The notes under the pieces: generated by a model
What the model saw: the letters and a program-made list of their open reading frames with translations, nothing else
The model's database searches: none
What the model was told of the DNA's origin: nothing
Origin: Aquibacillus sediminis
GTDB lineage: Bacteria > Bacillota > Bacilli > Bacillales > Amphibacillaceae
DNA length: 64,000 nt
NCBI RefSeq assembly: GCF_005870085.1
Contig: NZ_SZNM01000003.1
Span: 186,001-250,000, forward strand
Reading direction: 5' to 3'
Position numbers and translations under genes: made by a program
Shown: positions 9,588 through 18,326 of the stretch, in pieces
Numbering within the stretch: position 1 is the stretch's first letter
Layout: each line of letters starts with the position of its first letter

Positions 9588-10847
9588 CTAACAAAACGAA
9601 TCTTTAGATTTCGGTACGGATAATCCAAACAGTGGCCGTAGATATAATGCCACAAATGTTCCTGCAAGTGCTAAAATTCCCCAAGCATAGCCATGAATAC
9701 TAAATGAAGCAATACCACCGAAATAAGCACCGATGTTACAACCAAATGCTAGACGAGCACCATATCCCATTAATAAACCACCGATGATCGCTGCAGCTAC
9801 ATTTTTGATATTCATGTTTGTAAACTTGAATAAACCACCTGCTGCAGATGCTAGAAACGCTCCAAGAATGACTCCAAAATTCAATACAGTTGTGGAATCA
9901 GCAAAAATAGATGCTTCAAGCATTTGTGCATTTGCACCTTGCCAGAATCCCCAGCTCGCGACATCTACACCAAAGAACTGCGCAACCTTGGAACCCCAAA
10001 GCGCAAAAGCAGACGTAATCCCCCATGGTGCGCCACGCGTCATTAACGTTAATGCATTAAGCACCGCTAATGCAATTGCTGCTGCGAACAATGGCCATGA
10101 TCCACGAAAAATTCGTTTCCAACCCGATGTTGTTGGAAGAGCTGCCATCTTTGGCGCTTTTTTCTTTCTTTCTACTACCAACGTGATCCAGGCAATCAAG
10201 CCAAATAATGCAATCGAAACAATCCATGCTCCTCCATAGCCTAAACCTGTTGAAGTTGCTAGTGAAATAGGTTCAAATGACGGTAAATCTTGTGTCCAAA
10301 ATGAAAAATGAGCGGCACCAATGGTTGAACCTATAATAAAGAACAATAGCGTTACTAACATAACGGAACGTCCGCCACCTACAGCATAAAGCGTACCAGA
10401 GGCACACCCTCCACCGAGTTGCATCCCTACACCGAACATAAAGGCTCCAACAAGTAGACTGATACCAACTGGTGATACATAACCAGATACACCAGTTCCA
10501 AAGAATGAATAACCAAATGCTAAAATTGGAGCAAATAAGGTTACCGCAACGGCTAGCATCAACATATGTGCCCGTAATGCCTGCCCATTTCCTACAGATG
10601 CAAATCTACGAAATGCAGAAGTAAAACCAAATCGAGCGTGAAATAATGTATAACCTAATAAAAGTCCAAGTACTAGTAACAGTGACTGTGAAATATGTTG
10701 TGTTGTCATTAAATAAATCATTAATATTGCACCAACAATTAATGCACCAATAATTAATGGCGTTTGTGGAGCATTTAATTGCTTCACTTGTTGTTCTACC
10801 GGATCTGTTTTTGTTGACCCTGAAGGAACTCTTGCTGTTGTCGCCAT
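9588..10847 (-). CDS. YeeE/YedE-family sulfur-compound transporter
   Basis: A 419-residue polytopic membrane protein with two DUF395-type halves. Conserved cysteine-bearing loops are visible: LGGGCASGTLYAVGGG in the first half and LAFGCNIGAYFGGI in the second. A further Cys ends the protein. Characterised relatives (TsuA) import thiosulfate through conserved cysteines. No TusA-like protein or sulfurtransferase gene is adjacent, so it may act alone or with proteins encoded elsewhere. It appears monocistronic: a terminator follows it and the upstream gene has its own. Confidence 0.85.
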   Translation of the reverse strand: MATTARVPSGSTKTDPVEQQVKQLNAPQTPLIIGALIVGAILMIYLMTTQHISQSLLLVLGLLLGYTLFHARFGFTSAFRRFASVGNGQALRAHMLMLAVAVTLFAPILAFGYSFFGTGVSGYVSPVGISLLVGAFMFGVGMQLGGGCASGTLYAVGGGRSVMLVTLLFFIIGSTIGAAHFSFWTQDLPSFEPISLATSTGLGYGGAWIVSIALFGLIAWITLVVERKKKAPKMAALPTTSGWKRIFRGSWPLFAAAIALAVLNALTLMTRGAPWGITSAFALWGSKVAQFFGVDVASWGFWQGANAQMLEASIFADSTTVLNFGVILGAFLASAAGGLFKFTNMNIKNVAAAIIGGLLMGYGARLAFGCNIGAYFGGIASFSIHGYAWGILALAGTFVALYLRPLFGLSVPKSKDSFC

Positions 10848-11041
10848 CTCAAAACACCCTTTCCCTATTCAATTAGTCGGATTTCAACTATCTAATAGTA
10901 ACGATTTCTTTGTTTTTTGTCAATAATTAAATCCGTTTTACTTAACAGATTACAAAATAGTTGATGCTTCCATTATATTTTTGAGTTCGTATTGTGGTTT
11001 TAACCCGTTTCGAGTGATTCGTACTATTAAATAAAAAAATT

Positions 11042-11080
11042 GCTAAGACGGTGATGTTGATCAACGTCTTAGCAGTTTTT
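11042..11080. terminator. bidirectional terminator after the globin gene
   Basis: A perfect 9-bp stem, GCTAAGACG / CGTCTTAGC, with a 14-base loop. A T run follows on the plus strand and another on the minus strand. It lies about 35 bp past the stop of the globin gene. Confidence 0.85.
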
Positions 11081-11113
11081 TGTGGATTTTTTTCATATAA
11101 ATTCTAACAAGCA

Positions 11114-11503
11114 TCATTCCTCTGTATTCACCATAATTGCAGCAACTTGGGTTAAGCGCTCATAGAAAAACTTCCCTGCTGGTTGTTCGGCTAGTCCCAC
11201 CTCTTCAAACGCCTCCCACATACAACGCAACCATGCTTTGGCCCGTTCGGGAGTAATTTTGAAACGAAGATGACGTCGTTTCATCATTGGCGGTCCAAAT
11301 TCTTCACTGTATAATGGCGGTCCACCAAGAAATTGGGTTAAAAACATTTGCTGTTTATGCATGATTTCATTAATGTCCCCTACAAACAACTCACTTATAG
11401 TTGGATCTTCATAAACCTTAGGATAAAAAGCATTCACAAGCTCTTCAATCTTTTCTGGACCAATTTCTTCATACGCTGACCGTAATTGTCTTCCCTCTGT
11501 CAT
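11114..11503 (-). CDS. truncated hemoglobin, group II (YjbI-like)
   Basis: A 129-residue 2-over-2 globin. FYPKVYEDP carries the B10 Tyr, MKRRHLRFKIT supplies the probable proximal His (His78), and KAWLRCMWEAF holds the G8 Trp that marks group II. These proteins bind O2, NO or sulfide in the cytoplasm, and Bacillus homologues sit near oxidative-stress genes. It lies 17 bp downstream of the DUF3219-like gene and is probably co-transcribed with it. Confidence 0.9.
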   Translation of the reverse strand: MTEGRQLRSAYEEIGPEKIEELVNAFYPKVYEDPTISELFVGDINEIMHKQQMFLTQFLGGPPLYSEEFGPPMMKRRHLRFKITPERAKAWLRCMWEAFEEVGLAEQPAGKFFYERLTQVAAIMVNTEE

Positions 11504-11520
11504 GATCCCACTCCCTTCGC

Positions 11521-11841
11521 TTATATTACTTCGACCAAACTTAAATAGAATTCGCCAACTTCCCCTTGCTTGTATAAATTCGTAATCGATGTTGAGTAAT
11601 TATAAATCGTACCTCTAAACGCTACTCCCTCTTCTGGAATAGTAACATCAAATGTACCTTCATATAGTAATGTTGTAATCGCATGATATTCCTCATGGGT
11701 TACTTGAAAATGAAATGAAATCTTTGTTTGTCCATCTTCGACCGTACGCTGATATCCTTCTACTGCAATGGGGGTATCATTTAATCGTACTTTGGTTACC
11801 ACATCATCATCACCTTTTAATAATTCTTTTACGTGCATCAT
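11521..11841 (-). CDS. DUF3219-like small protein (YkvR type)
   Basis: A protein of about 106 residues. The start is placed at the ATGATG pair at 11841/11838, which follows AAGGAG; an earlier ATG at 11865 has no good ribosome site. The mid-region has ISFHFQVTHEEYHAITTLLYEG and the C-terminus has YNYSTSITNLYKQGEVGEFYLSL. I associate these with the DUF3219/YkvR family of small soluble Bacillus proteins of unknown function, from memory of the family only. It has no signal peptide or membrane segment. Confidence 0.65.
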   Translation of the reverse strand: MMHVKELLKGDDDVVTKVRLNDTPIAVEGYQRTVEDGQTKISFHFQVTHEEYHAITTLLYEGTFDVTIPEEGVAFRGTIYNYSTSITNLYKQGEVGEFYLSLVEVI

Positions 11842-11978
11842 AGCACTCCTTATCTGTAATGTCACGATCCCTACTCATTAGTGGTATCGACATTTTTAGT
11901 CAAGAATTTCCCACAATATGAAAGTAGTATGTTATGATTTTAGAAAGTAAAAAAATTCAGAATAAGGGGAGTATATGA

Positions 11979-13085
11979 ATGATTGAATCATCCGTAGTTA
12001 AAAAAGCACCATTTCGTGCCGATCATGTAGGTTCATTGTTACGATCAGAACGTATCAAACAAGCACGAACAGACAAAACAAATGGCACGATCACTGCCGA
12101 ACAACTTAGAAAAATTGAAAATGAAGAAATCACACGTATCGTGGAAAAACAAAAAGAAATTGGCTTACAAGCTGTAACCGATGGTGAATTCCGTCGTAGC
12201 TGGTGGCACTTTGATTTTCTTGAAGGACTGGATGGAGTTGAAGGCTTTGAAGCAGATGCTGGCATTCAATTTTCCGCTAAGCAAACAAAATCTCGCGGCA
12301 TTCGTGTAACAGGTAAATTAGACTTTACCAACCACCCAATGCTTGATGATTATAAGTTTTTACATAGTATTGCTGGTGATCATACAGCAAAAATGACGAT
12401 CCCTAGTCCTAGTATGTTACACTTTCGTGGAGAAATTGATTCGAACATTTATAGTGACAAAGAAAGTTTTTTTCAAGACTTAGCACAAGCCTATAAAAAA
12501 GCGATCCAAGCGTTTTATGATGCTGGTTGCCGCTACTTACAATTTGATGATACAGCGTGGGCCTATTTATGTTCAGACGAACAAAAACAAAAAATCCGCG
12601 AACGTGGGCTTGATCCCGATGAGTTAATCGACTACTATGCAGAAACCATCAATCAAGTAGTAGCTGACAGACCTGACGACCTAACCATTACCATGCACAT
12701 TTGTCGTGGTAACTTCCGATCAACTTGGATTTCTTCTGGCGGATATGAGCCAGTCGCTGACGTTTTATTTGATCGATTAAATATTGATGGATTTTTCTTA
12801 GAGTATGATAGTGATCGTGCAGGTGGTTTCGAGCCACTTCGCCATGTTAAACGAAACGATTTACAAATTGTACTCGGATTAATCACATCAAAAGTTGGTG
12901 ATTTGGAAAGCAAGGATGAAATCAAACAACGCATTGAAGAAGCATCCCAATATGTTGATAAAAGTCAGTTAAGTATTAGTCCACAATGTGGTTTCGCATC
13001 CACCGAAGAAGGTAACTTACTCACAGAAGATCAACAATGGGATAAACTGAAACATGTAGTCGACATTGCTACAGAAGTTTGGTAA
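11979..13085 (+). CDS. MetE C-terminal-like methyltransferase (YxjG/YxjH type)
   Basis: A 368-residue protein matching only the catalytic half of cobalamin-independent methionine synthase. PFRADHVGSLLR near the start, DGEFRRSWWHFDF and the zinc-site residues HMHICRGNF (His, Cys) and SPQCGFAS (Cys) are visible. YxjG/YxjH-type proteins are thought to methylate homocysteine or a related thiol with a small methyl donor. B. subtilis homologues sit behind an S-box riboswitch, but the 110 bp upstream here is too short for one and none is seen. AAGGGGAGTATATGA precedes the ATG. Confidence 0.85.
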   Translation: MIESSVVKKAPFRADHVGSLLRSERIKQARTDKTNGTITAEQLRKIENEEITRIVEKQKEIGLQAVTDGEFRRSWWHFDFLEGLDGVEGFEADAGIQFSAKQTKSRGIRVTGKLDFTNHPMLDDYKFLHSIAGDHTAKMTIPSPSMLHFRGEIDSNIYSDKESFFQDLAQAYKKAIQAFYDAGCRYLQFDDTAWAYLCSDEQKQKIRERGLDPDELIDYYAETINQVVADRPDDLTITMHICRGNFRSTWISSGGYEPVADVLFDRLNIDGFFLEYDSDRAGGFEPLRHVKRNDLQIVLGLITSKVGDLESKDEIKQRIEEASQYVDKSQLSISPQCGFASTEEGNLLTEDQQWDKLKHVVDIATEVW

Positions 13086-13091
13086 TGCATA

Positions 13092-13129
13092 AGGGCAGAC
13101 ACCCTATTTCGGTGCTGCCCTCTTTTTTT
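13092..13129 (+). terminator. terminator after the MetE-like gene
   Basis: Stem AGGGCAG-A-CACC / GGTG-CTGCCCT with a 7-base loop and a one-base bulge, then a T7 tract. It starts 6 bp past the stop codon. Confidence 0.9.
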
Positions 13130-13144
13130 AACATAATGTCGCAC

Positions 13145-13906
13145 TTAAAACGCTGCAGTCCAACCTCCATCTGCTGTAACAACTGTACCATTAACAAACG
13201 ATGCATCATCTGAAGCTAAAAATAATGCAACATTTGCAATTTCCTCTGCTTGTCCAGATCGTGGAGATAGGCCATGTGTCATTCCTGCACGTTCCATTCC
13301 AAATTGGCTCACATTTGTCATCGAAGAACCAATGTTTGTTTCCACCGCACCAGGTGCGATCGCATTACATCGGATACCTTTTTTCGCATACATATAAGCC
13401 GTATTTTTTGTAAGACCTATAACAGCATGTTTCGACGCAACATAGGATACGCCTGCATGCGCACCACTAAACCCACCAGTCGACGCTGTATTAATAATGA
13501 CGCCATTTTCCTTTTCAATAAAAATTGGTAAAGCTTTGCGTATTGCCCGCATCACACCAGTTGTATTAATAGCTAACACACTCTCCCACTTATCATCATC
13601 AATCTCCCCGACCGGTTCAAAATTATCCATCACACCTGCATTGTTCACAAGGATATCCAAAGTCCCATAGGTGTCCACAGCTGTTTGGATCATATGATCA
13701 ACATCTTCCGAATCAGCAACATTTGTTTTGACCGCTTTGCCTGTCCCTCCATTTTCTTCAATACTTGCTACAACCGTCTCTGCCTCTTCTAGATTAATAT
13801 CGGAAACAATTACTTTTGCCCCTTCTCGTGCATAAACTTTGGCGATTTCTTTCCCCATTCCGAATGCGGCACCTGTTACAATTGCTACTTTTCCAACTAA
13901 TTTCAT
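13145..13906 (-). CDS. SDR-family oxidoreductase
   Basis: A 253-residue classical short-chain dehydrogenase. Residues 9-20 (VTGAAFGMGKEI) give the Rossmann glycine motif, VNNAG follows, and the catalytic Ser (NTASTGG) and YVASK are in place. The DINLEE acidic residue after beta-2 points to NAD rather than NADP. The substrate is unknown. It is monocistronic, and a good cre match lies just upstream, suggesting catabolite control. Confidence 0.9.
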   Translation of the reverse strand: MKLVGKVAIVTGAAFGMGKEIAKVYAREGAKVIVSDINLEEAETVVASIEENGGTGKAVKTNVADSEDVDHMIQTAVDTYGTLDILVNNAGVMDNFEPVGEIDDDKWESVLAINTTGVMRAIRKALPIFIEKENGVIINTASTGGFSGAHAGVSYVASKHAVIGLTKNTAYMYAKKGIRCNAIAPGAVETNIGSSMTNVSQFGMERAGMTHGLSPRSGQAEEIANVALFLASDDASFVNGTVVTADGGWTAAF

Positions 13907-13931
13907 CTTTCTTTCCTCTCCCCCTCAATAA

Positions 13932-13945
13932 AGAAAACGCTTTCA
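13932..13945. promoter_or_regulatory. cre (CcpA) site candidate upstream of the SDR gene
   Basis: AGAAAACGCTTTCA matches TGWNANCGNTNWCA at 13 of 14 positions and lies 26 bp before the SDR start. Confidence 0.5.
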
Positions 13946-14099
13946 TAAACATTATAAGTATAACCATTATACAGGAAAGGTACAACCAAAAGGTTTTGAC
14001 AATTTGAGTAAAATATTGGTCCTATTTGTTATATTAAGAAAGTGCATAGTAAATAGGCAGCTTACATAATCTAAACTTATCACAGGGAGGTGAAAAACC

Positions 14100-14291
14100 A
14101 TGGCAAACCAAAATAAAAGACAAAACAACAATGTTTCAGAAAATATTAAAAATACTGCAGGTACTGCTTTCCATGAGGCACATGATGCCTTAGAAGCAAC
14201 CGAAAATGCAGCGATGAACGCAGTTGATGCAACATCAAATGCTGTTAAAAATGTTACAAATAATAACCAAAAAAATAAAAATAAACAATAA
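14100..14291 (+). CDS. small hydrophilic Asn/Ala-rich protein, unknown
   Basis: A 63-residue protein with a strong GGGAGGTGAAAAACC ribosome site and a clear terminator downstream, so I regard it as real. The N- and C-termini are Asn/Lys-rich; the centre repeats (A/T)xNAA/AVxAT patterns and would form an amphipathic helix, as in LEA-like or small spore and stress proteins. It has no Cys or Trp and no signal peptide. I do not recognise the family. Confidence 0.7.
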   Translation: MANQNKRQNNNVSENIKNTAGTAFHEAHDALEATENAAMNAVDATSNAVKNVTNNNQKNKNKQ

Positions 14292-14316
14292 AAAATAGAA
14301 CAAACAGGAAGTAAAC

Positions 14317-14354
14317 GCTCGGGTCTGAACATCACTTCAGATTCGAGCATTTTA
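14317..14354 (+). terminator. terminator after the 63-residue protein gene
   Basis: A 13-bp stem, GCTCGGGTCTGAA / TTCAGATTCGAGC with two G-U pairs, and a 6-base loop, followed by ATTTTAC. Confidence 0.8.
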
Positions 14355-14433
14355 CATACAATATGTACTAGTGGTGTTCTATCTGATGAATAAAGAAAAC
14401 GTTTATGTTTCATCTTATGTATGAGGTGAGTCT

Positions 14434-14910
14434 ATGTTAAACCGAGCACTGTCTACTGCATTAATAGGAATCGGTACAGCACAATTTTTAAAAGTCCCGC
14501 TTCATTATATAGAGACTGGTAAATGGGACTGGAATAAAACGATTGGTTCAGGCAACATGCCAAGTTCACACTCTTCTGCCGTTACTTCCCTATCGACCTA
14601 TGTTGCATTAAAAAAAGGAATTTACTCAATTGATTTTGGTGTGAGTAGTATTTTTAGTCTAATTGTAATGTACGATGCAATGGGAATAAGGTGGCAAGCT
14701 GGTGAAACAGCCATTGCCGTTAACGATATGTATGAACAGTTAGAAAAACTAGCCGATGACCATCCAGGTTTCTATTACAAAAAACGCAAAAAAGAACTGA
14801 AAGAAATGATTGGCCACCTGCCAATTGAAGTAGCTGGTGGAGCAGCTTTAGGCTTCGTTGTTGGTGCTATTAGTTACTTAACAGAAGGGAAAAAAGACAC
14901 ATCTACCTAA
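14434..14910 (+). CDS. divergent PAP2-family membrane protein (YuiD type)
   Basis: A 158-residue membrane protein. SGNMPSSHSSAVTSLSTYVAL corresponds to the phosphatase SGxxxSxH signature, with YDAMGIRWQAGETA downstream. These are typical of the YuiD-like divergent PAP2 family, which may act on lipid or undecaprenyl phosphates. The ribosome site is ATGAGGTGAG before the ATG. A 9-bp inverted repeat (AGACCTAAG, 14937-14968) follows the gene but lacks a clear T tract. Confidence 0.85.
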   Translation: MLNRALSTALIGIGTAQFLKVPLHYIETGKWDWNKTIGSGNMPSSHSSAVTSLSTYVALKKGIYSIDFGVSSIFSLIVMYDAMGIRWQAGETAIAVNDMYEQLEKLADDHPGFYYKKRKKELKEMIGHLPIEVAGGAALGFVVGAISYLTEGKKDTST

Positions 14911-16088
14911 AGATGCGCAAACTCTTGATAATCATTAGACCTAAGACAAATTTAAAAGCCTTAGGTCTCTAACATCTTAAAAATCACTTGTTTTTTTCCA
15001 GGTATTAGCTTTATGTTGAGATGAATGCTTTCCTCTCACATTGTGGAGCCAAGCCCTGTCTTCATCCATCATCTTCTTGGCAGCATATATGGTTAAAAAT
15101 TGTACCAAGATAATATCCAAGAAATCAGTGTCGGTGCCAATAGATAGGTTAGATCATCTCTTTAATGGTTCTCCCCCGTGATATTTTAGCAGCAAACACA
15201 CTGTGCAACATTGCCCATGTCGCACTGTACACAAACCAGAAATACTGTATTTGTCTCAATATGTGTTGTCTCCTCCATATCTAATGCATTCGTATATAAT
15301 GACATATCGATATAGTTCGATAATAAAAAGTCAACACTTTCGATGAAATAATTAAGGATGAAAATACCTGGACCAGCTACCATTATAAAGATGGCAAACG
15401 CTCCTGCGAGGTACATGTTAAAAGTACTTAATCGTTTAATCCCTTTTTCAATTCCTAAATAAGCACTGATCGAGAATAAAATTACCCACACAATCGTGAC
15501 AACCATTGTCAAATCAAATGTAATACAATATTTAAAAGTTTCGATAAATTATGTGTAATAATCGGCGCGCCTAACCCTAAGGTCACGGCTGCACCTGTCA
15601 AAATACTAACAAGGAAAAGATTATCCAGTAGTTTGCCAACTATACCATCTGTCCATTTATCACCAAAACGGCTTCGCATGCCTCAGATAGACGCATGAAA
15701 CGTTTTTTTCGAACATGCAAAATATACCCGATCGCTGGTGCTGCCATCACAAAGATAGCAAAGACTTGAAAGCTCCACATAAACATGCTATAAGCATTCC
15801 CCCATAGTAGTGCCTCTTCCGATTGAGAAGCTACTCCATTGGTGGATCAATCGCAACTTCTGTCCATTGAACCATACCAGTACGCATCTAGTGGACCCAA
15901 GCCCCATCGCAATCAGAATCGAAGCATACTCAAACAATGTGAAACGTGGCTTCTCCATTGGATCTCCTAACACGATGTTGCCATATTTGGAGAATGATAG
16001 GTAAAGGCCAGCTATAACTAAAATAATCGCATACCAAATATAGCCCCATGAAAACATCTCGACAATTTTATCAAATATACTATTTATT

Positions 16089-17529
16089 GAACCCTCTCAC
16101 CACTTAACGACCTTATGGTCTGTTTGAAGTGGGAGATTCCTAAGAACACCAACCTAACAGTCGGTTTTAATTAGGCTACCCCCGTAGGACCTACGGTTAG
16201 AAGTCTTATTGCTTCATTTTTAATATTTATACTTGCGTTAAGATCCCTGTCGTGATGTGTACCACAAGATGGGCAATCCCACTTACGCAATGCGAGATTC
16301 TTAACGTCATTGTTCTGATAGCCACAGCAGGAACAAAGTTGGCTAGAAGAGAAGTTTTTAGCGACAACAACGACCTGTTTCCCATACCATTTTGCTTTAT
16401 ATTCAAGCATTGTTCGAAATTGTGACCAACTTACCTCGCTAATTGCCTTTGCTAACTTATGATTTTTAATAGATTGGATACTTGCAAATCCTCTATACCA
16501 ACTATGTCGTGGTTTTTGACAATATTATATGAGATTTTATGCAAGTAATCTTTTCTTATATTGCTTATTTTTTCATGGATACGTGCAACCTTGATTCGTT
16601 GTTTATGCCAATTGGAAGAACCTTTCTTTCGTCTTGCAAGTGTCTTCTGCGCTTTTGCTAGTTTCTTTTCTAGGGATCGAAAAAACGTTGGATTATCGTA
16701 TATTGTTCCGTTGGAAAAAATGGCAAAGTCTTTCAGTCCAACATCGATGCCAACAGACATGTTTGTTTTAGGTAATGCTTGTATTTCCGTTTCAACAAGA
16801 ATGGAAACAAAGTATTTACCACTAGGATTACGTCTTATAGTAACATTTAAAATACGACCTTCGACTTCTCGACTTTTAGCAAATTTCACAAGTCCAAGTT
16901 TAGGTAGTTGGATTTTATTACCAACAATCGCAATATTATCGTTCGTGTATTTTGTTGTGTAGGACTGTACCTTGTTGTTTTTGGACTTAAAACGTGGAGC
17001 ATTGGTTTGTTTTTTGAAGAACCTGGCAAAAGAATCGGAAAGGTTTTTAACGGAAGATTGGAGAGCAATGCTATCCACTTCTTTTAGCCAATCCAATTCT
17101 TTCTTTAGTTGTGGGAGTTGAGAAGAACAAATGGTGTAGGTAAAACCTTTTCCCGTTTTCTTATACGTTGCATTCCATTTTGCCAAAAAATGATTGAACA
17201 CAAAACGAGAACATCCTATGGTTTTATTGATCAAGATAGCTTGATTCCGGTTAGGATAGATTCTGAATTTATAAGCCCTATGGCCAAGCAAAACAGTCAC
17301 CTCCCCTTTTCTTTTTATTATACACGACGTCTCCGCAAAACACAAACATTCGTTCGTGTTTACAGGTTAGGATTTGAAAAATGCTGTAGAACCTTGGGCT
17401 AGCACTTAATTAGTCAGACAATTGAGATAGCTAAAGCTATCCCTTGTCCGAAGGCGATTCATCTCCACCCTACTCATTGGGCCAACGCCCTTCTCATTCC
17501 TTGAGGATGGAGTCTTCTCGCCTGGAATG
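16089..17529 (-). mobile_element. IS200/IS605-family element with tnpB only (IS1341 type)
   Basis: Boundaries were read from the interrupted BCCT gene. The flank ends ...GATTTAT at 17530 and resumes TAAATAG at 16088. Joining them restores the frame (ESLDL-LNSIFDKIVEMF). The right end finishes ...GAGGGTTCAA, where TCAA is the right cleavage tetranucleotide known for IS608. It is preceded by a CCACTT/AAGTGG hairpin. There is no target duplication and no inverted terminal repeat, as expected for this family. No tnpA is present, so movement would need a transposase in trans. The right end after tnpB is where a guide (omega/re) RNA would be encoded. Confidence 0.85.
16171..17291 (-). pseudogene. 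tnpB: tnpB (RNA-guided nuclease), frameshifted
   Basis: The likely start is the TTG at 17291 (GGGGAGGTGACTGTT before it), giving MLGHRAYKFRIYPNRNQ, the standard TnpB beginning. RuvC motifs are visible: VGIDVGLKDFAIF (first Asp), [11 protein letters not shown] (Glu) and, after the frame change, [11 protein letters not shown] (last Asp). The zinc finger CSCC...CPSC is intact. The first frame stops shortly after NLLKIIS, near 16452. The continuation ([19 protein letters not shown]) is in the neighbouring frame, so one A is missing from an A run near 16460-16466. The full product would be about 370 residues. All catalytic residues survive, so this is a single recent lesion, a sequencing error, or a slippage site. 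Confidence 0.85.
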
Positions 17530-17755
17530 ATAAATCTAAAGATTCCGCTTCATACATAGAAAAAGGAATACAAATGGCAATAACGATCAATAATGACGGA
17601 ATAAATATGTTGTAATCAATTATTTTTTTCGAGTTCAATCCATGTTGATTTTTCCTCATCACAATCCATCCAAATACAATTTATTGCTTTATTAATCCAG
17701 GTAAAATAGTTTTTTTATGATGATTCTAAAAGGTTTTCTTTCATATCCCACTGAT

Positions 17756-17859
17756 TGTTAGTTGAACAGAATCGGACATTTACTGGCAGTTGATCCTCCC
17801 CCACTTATCTTCTTTGGTTTTACCTCGTAGATTGAAGTGGGGGACTTACTGCCAGTTAC
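17756..17859. repeat. stem-loop repeat element (copy 1)
   Basis: Begins TGTTAGTTGAAC and contains a long inverted repeat: ACTGGCAGT...CCCCCACTT (17782-17806) against AAGTGGGGG...ACTGCCAGT (17835-17856). A related element at 30151-30242 shares the TGTTAGTTGAAC lead and a CCCACTT/AAGTGGG stem. The right half reappears near 29671-29693. It is probably a non-autonomous element; the stem resembles the right-end hairpin of the nearby IS605-type element. Confidence 0.6.
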
Positions 17860-17997
17860 ATGCGGGTTAAAAGATGCACATCTATAACCAACAATGCATA
17901 CCATGTACGTTTCATACAAACACTTTTATGTTCATCAATTCATAAACACTACCGCTATTGTATCCGCTGTGCAATGATAAGTGAGAAAATCAAGCTG

Positions 17998-18125
17998 AGC
18001 GTGAACCGATTAGAGATTTTCGTGATTACGGAGCACTTAAATTTAGCCGCGCATGCACGATTAGAGGTTAATCGTGCATCCTGAACGGAATTTTCTTGCT
18101 GCGGGGCACGATTTGAGGTAAGCAT
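17998..18125. repeat. degenerate 51-bp-period tandem repeat, about 2.5 units
   Basis: CGATTAGAG-type cores recur at 18007, 18058 and 18109 (period 51). Each is preceded by GTGAAC or GCA and followed by CGTG and an AAATTT-like tract in the first two units. The layout matches the 52-bp arrays at 48635 and 63736. Confidence 0.5.
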
Positions 18126-18288
18126 GACAGCAGAACAAATTTATCTCATTGCGCATCGGAAAGCGGTGTATTCTGCCGAAGCGAGAGTATAACACTCATT
18201 GCAATCAGAGTAAAAAAAGCAAAGTTAATGAACATACTATAGCTAATGCGTACTAAAAAAAGAAATGCAAATAGAGCGTAAAACAAAA
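18126..18288. repeat. remnant of a GC-rich palindromic element plus non-coding DNA
   Basis: Bases 18158-18193 (GGAAAGCGG, then GTATTCTGCCGAAGCG) match the right end of the element at 43796-44020, including the TATAAC that follows. The rest of the interval shows no gene that I can support. Confidence 0.5.
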
Positions 18289-18322
18289 AAAGCAGACAGC
18301 CCAACTCACGGTCTGTCAGCTT
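18289..18322 (-). terminator. terminator after the C45 acyltransferase gene
   Basis: On the minus strand, AGCTGACAGACC / GGGCTGTCTGCT with a short loop is followed by a T7 tract. It starts immediately past the stop codon of the C45-family gene. Confidence 0.8.
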
Positions 18323-18326
18323 TCCA

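Larger units (their letters stand above)
14977..17662 (-). pseudogene. decayed BCCT (glycine betaine/choline) transporter gene, split by an insertion sequence
   Basis: The minus strand from 17662 encodes the BCCT N-terminus (KIIDYNIFIPSLLIVIAICI) up to YEAESLDL, where an IS element intervenes. Beyond it the frame resumes with SIFDKIVEMFSWGYIWYA and LGDPMEKPRFTLFEYASIL. Later pieces in shifting frames include WSFQVFAIFVMAAPAIGYIL, then SAYLGIEKGIKRLSTFNMYL, then KISRGRTIKEMI, then LLAPTLISWI. A charged C-terminal tail stops at 14977. Several frameshifts and at least one internal deletion are therefore present. The ancestor resembled OpuD/BetL-type compatible-solute importers. Only fragments of up to about 100 codons remain open. 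Confidence 0.85.

Noticed and set aside
11866-11978. S-box (SAM) riboswitch before the MetE-like gene
   Set aside because: Only 113 bp separate the genes and none of the S-box conserved blocks are visible.
17860-18084. 74-codon plus-strand frame
   Set aside because: It starts in a stem-loop element and ends in the 51-bp repeat region; composition is not protein-like.
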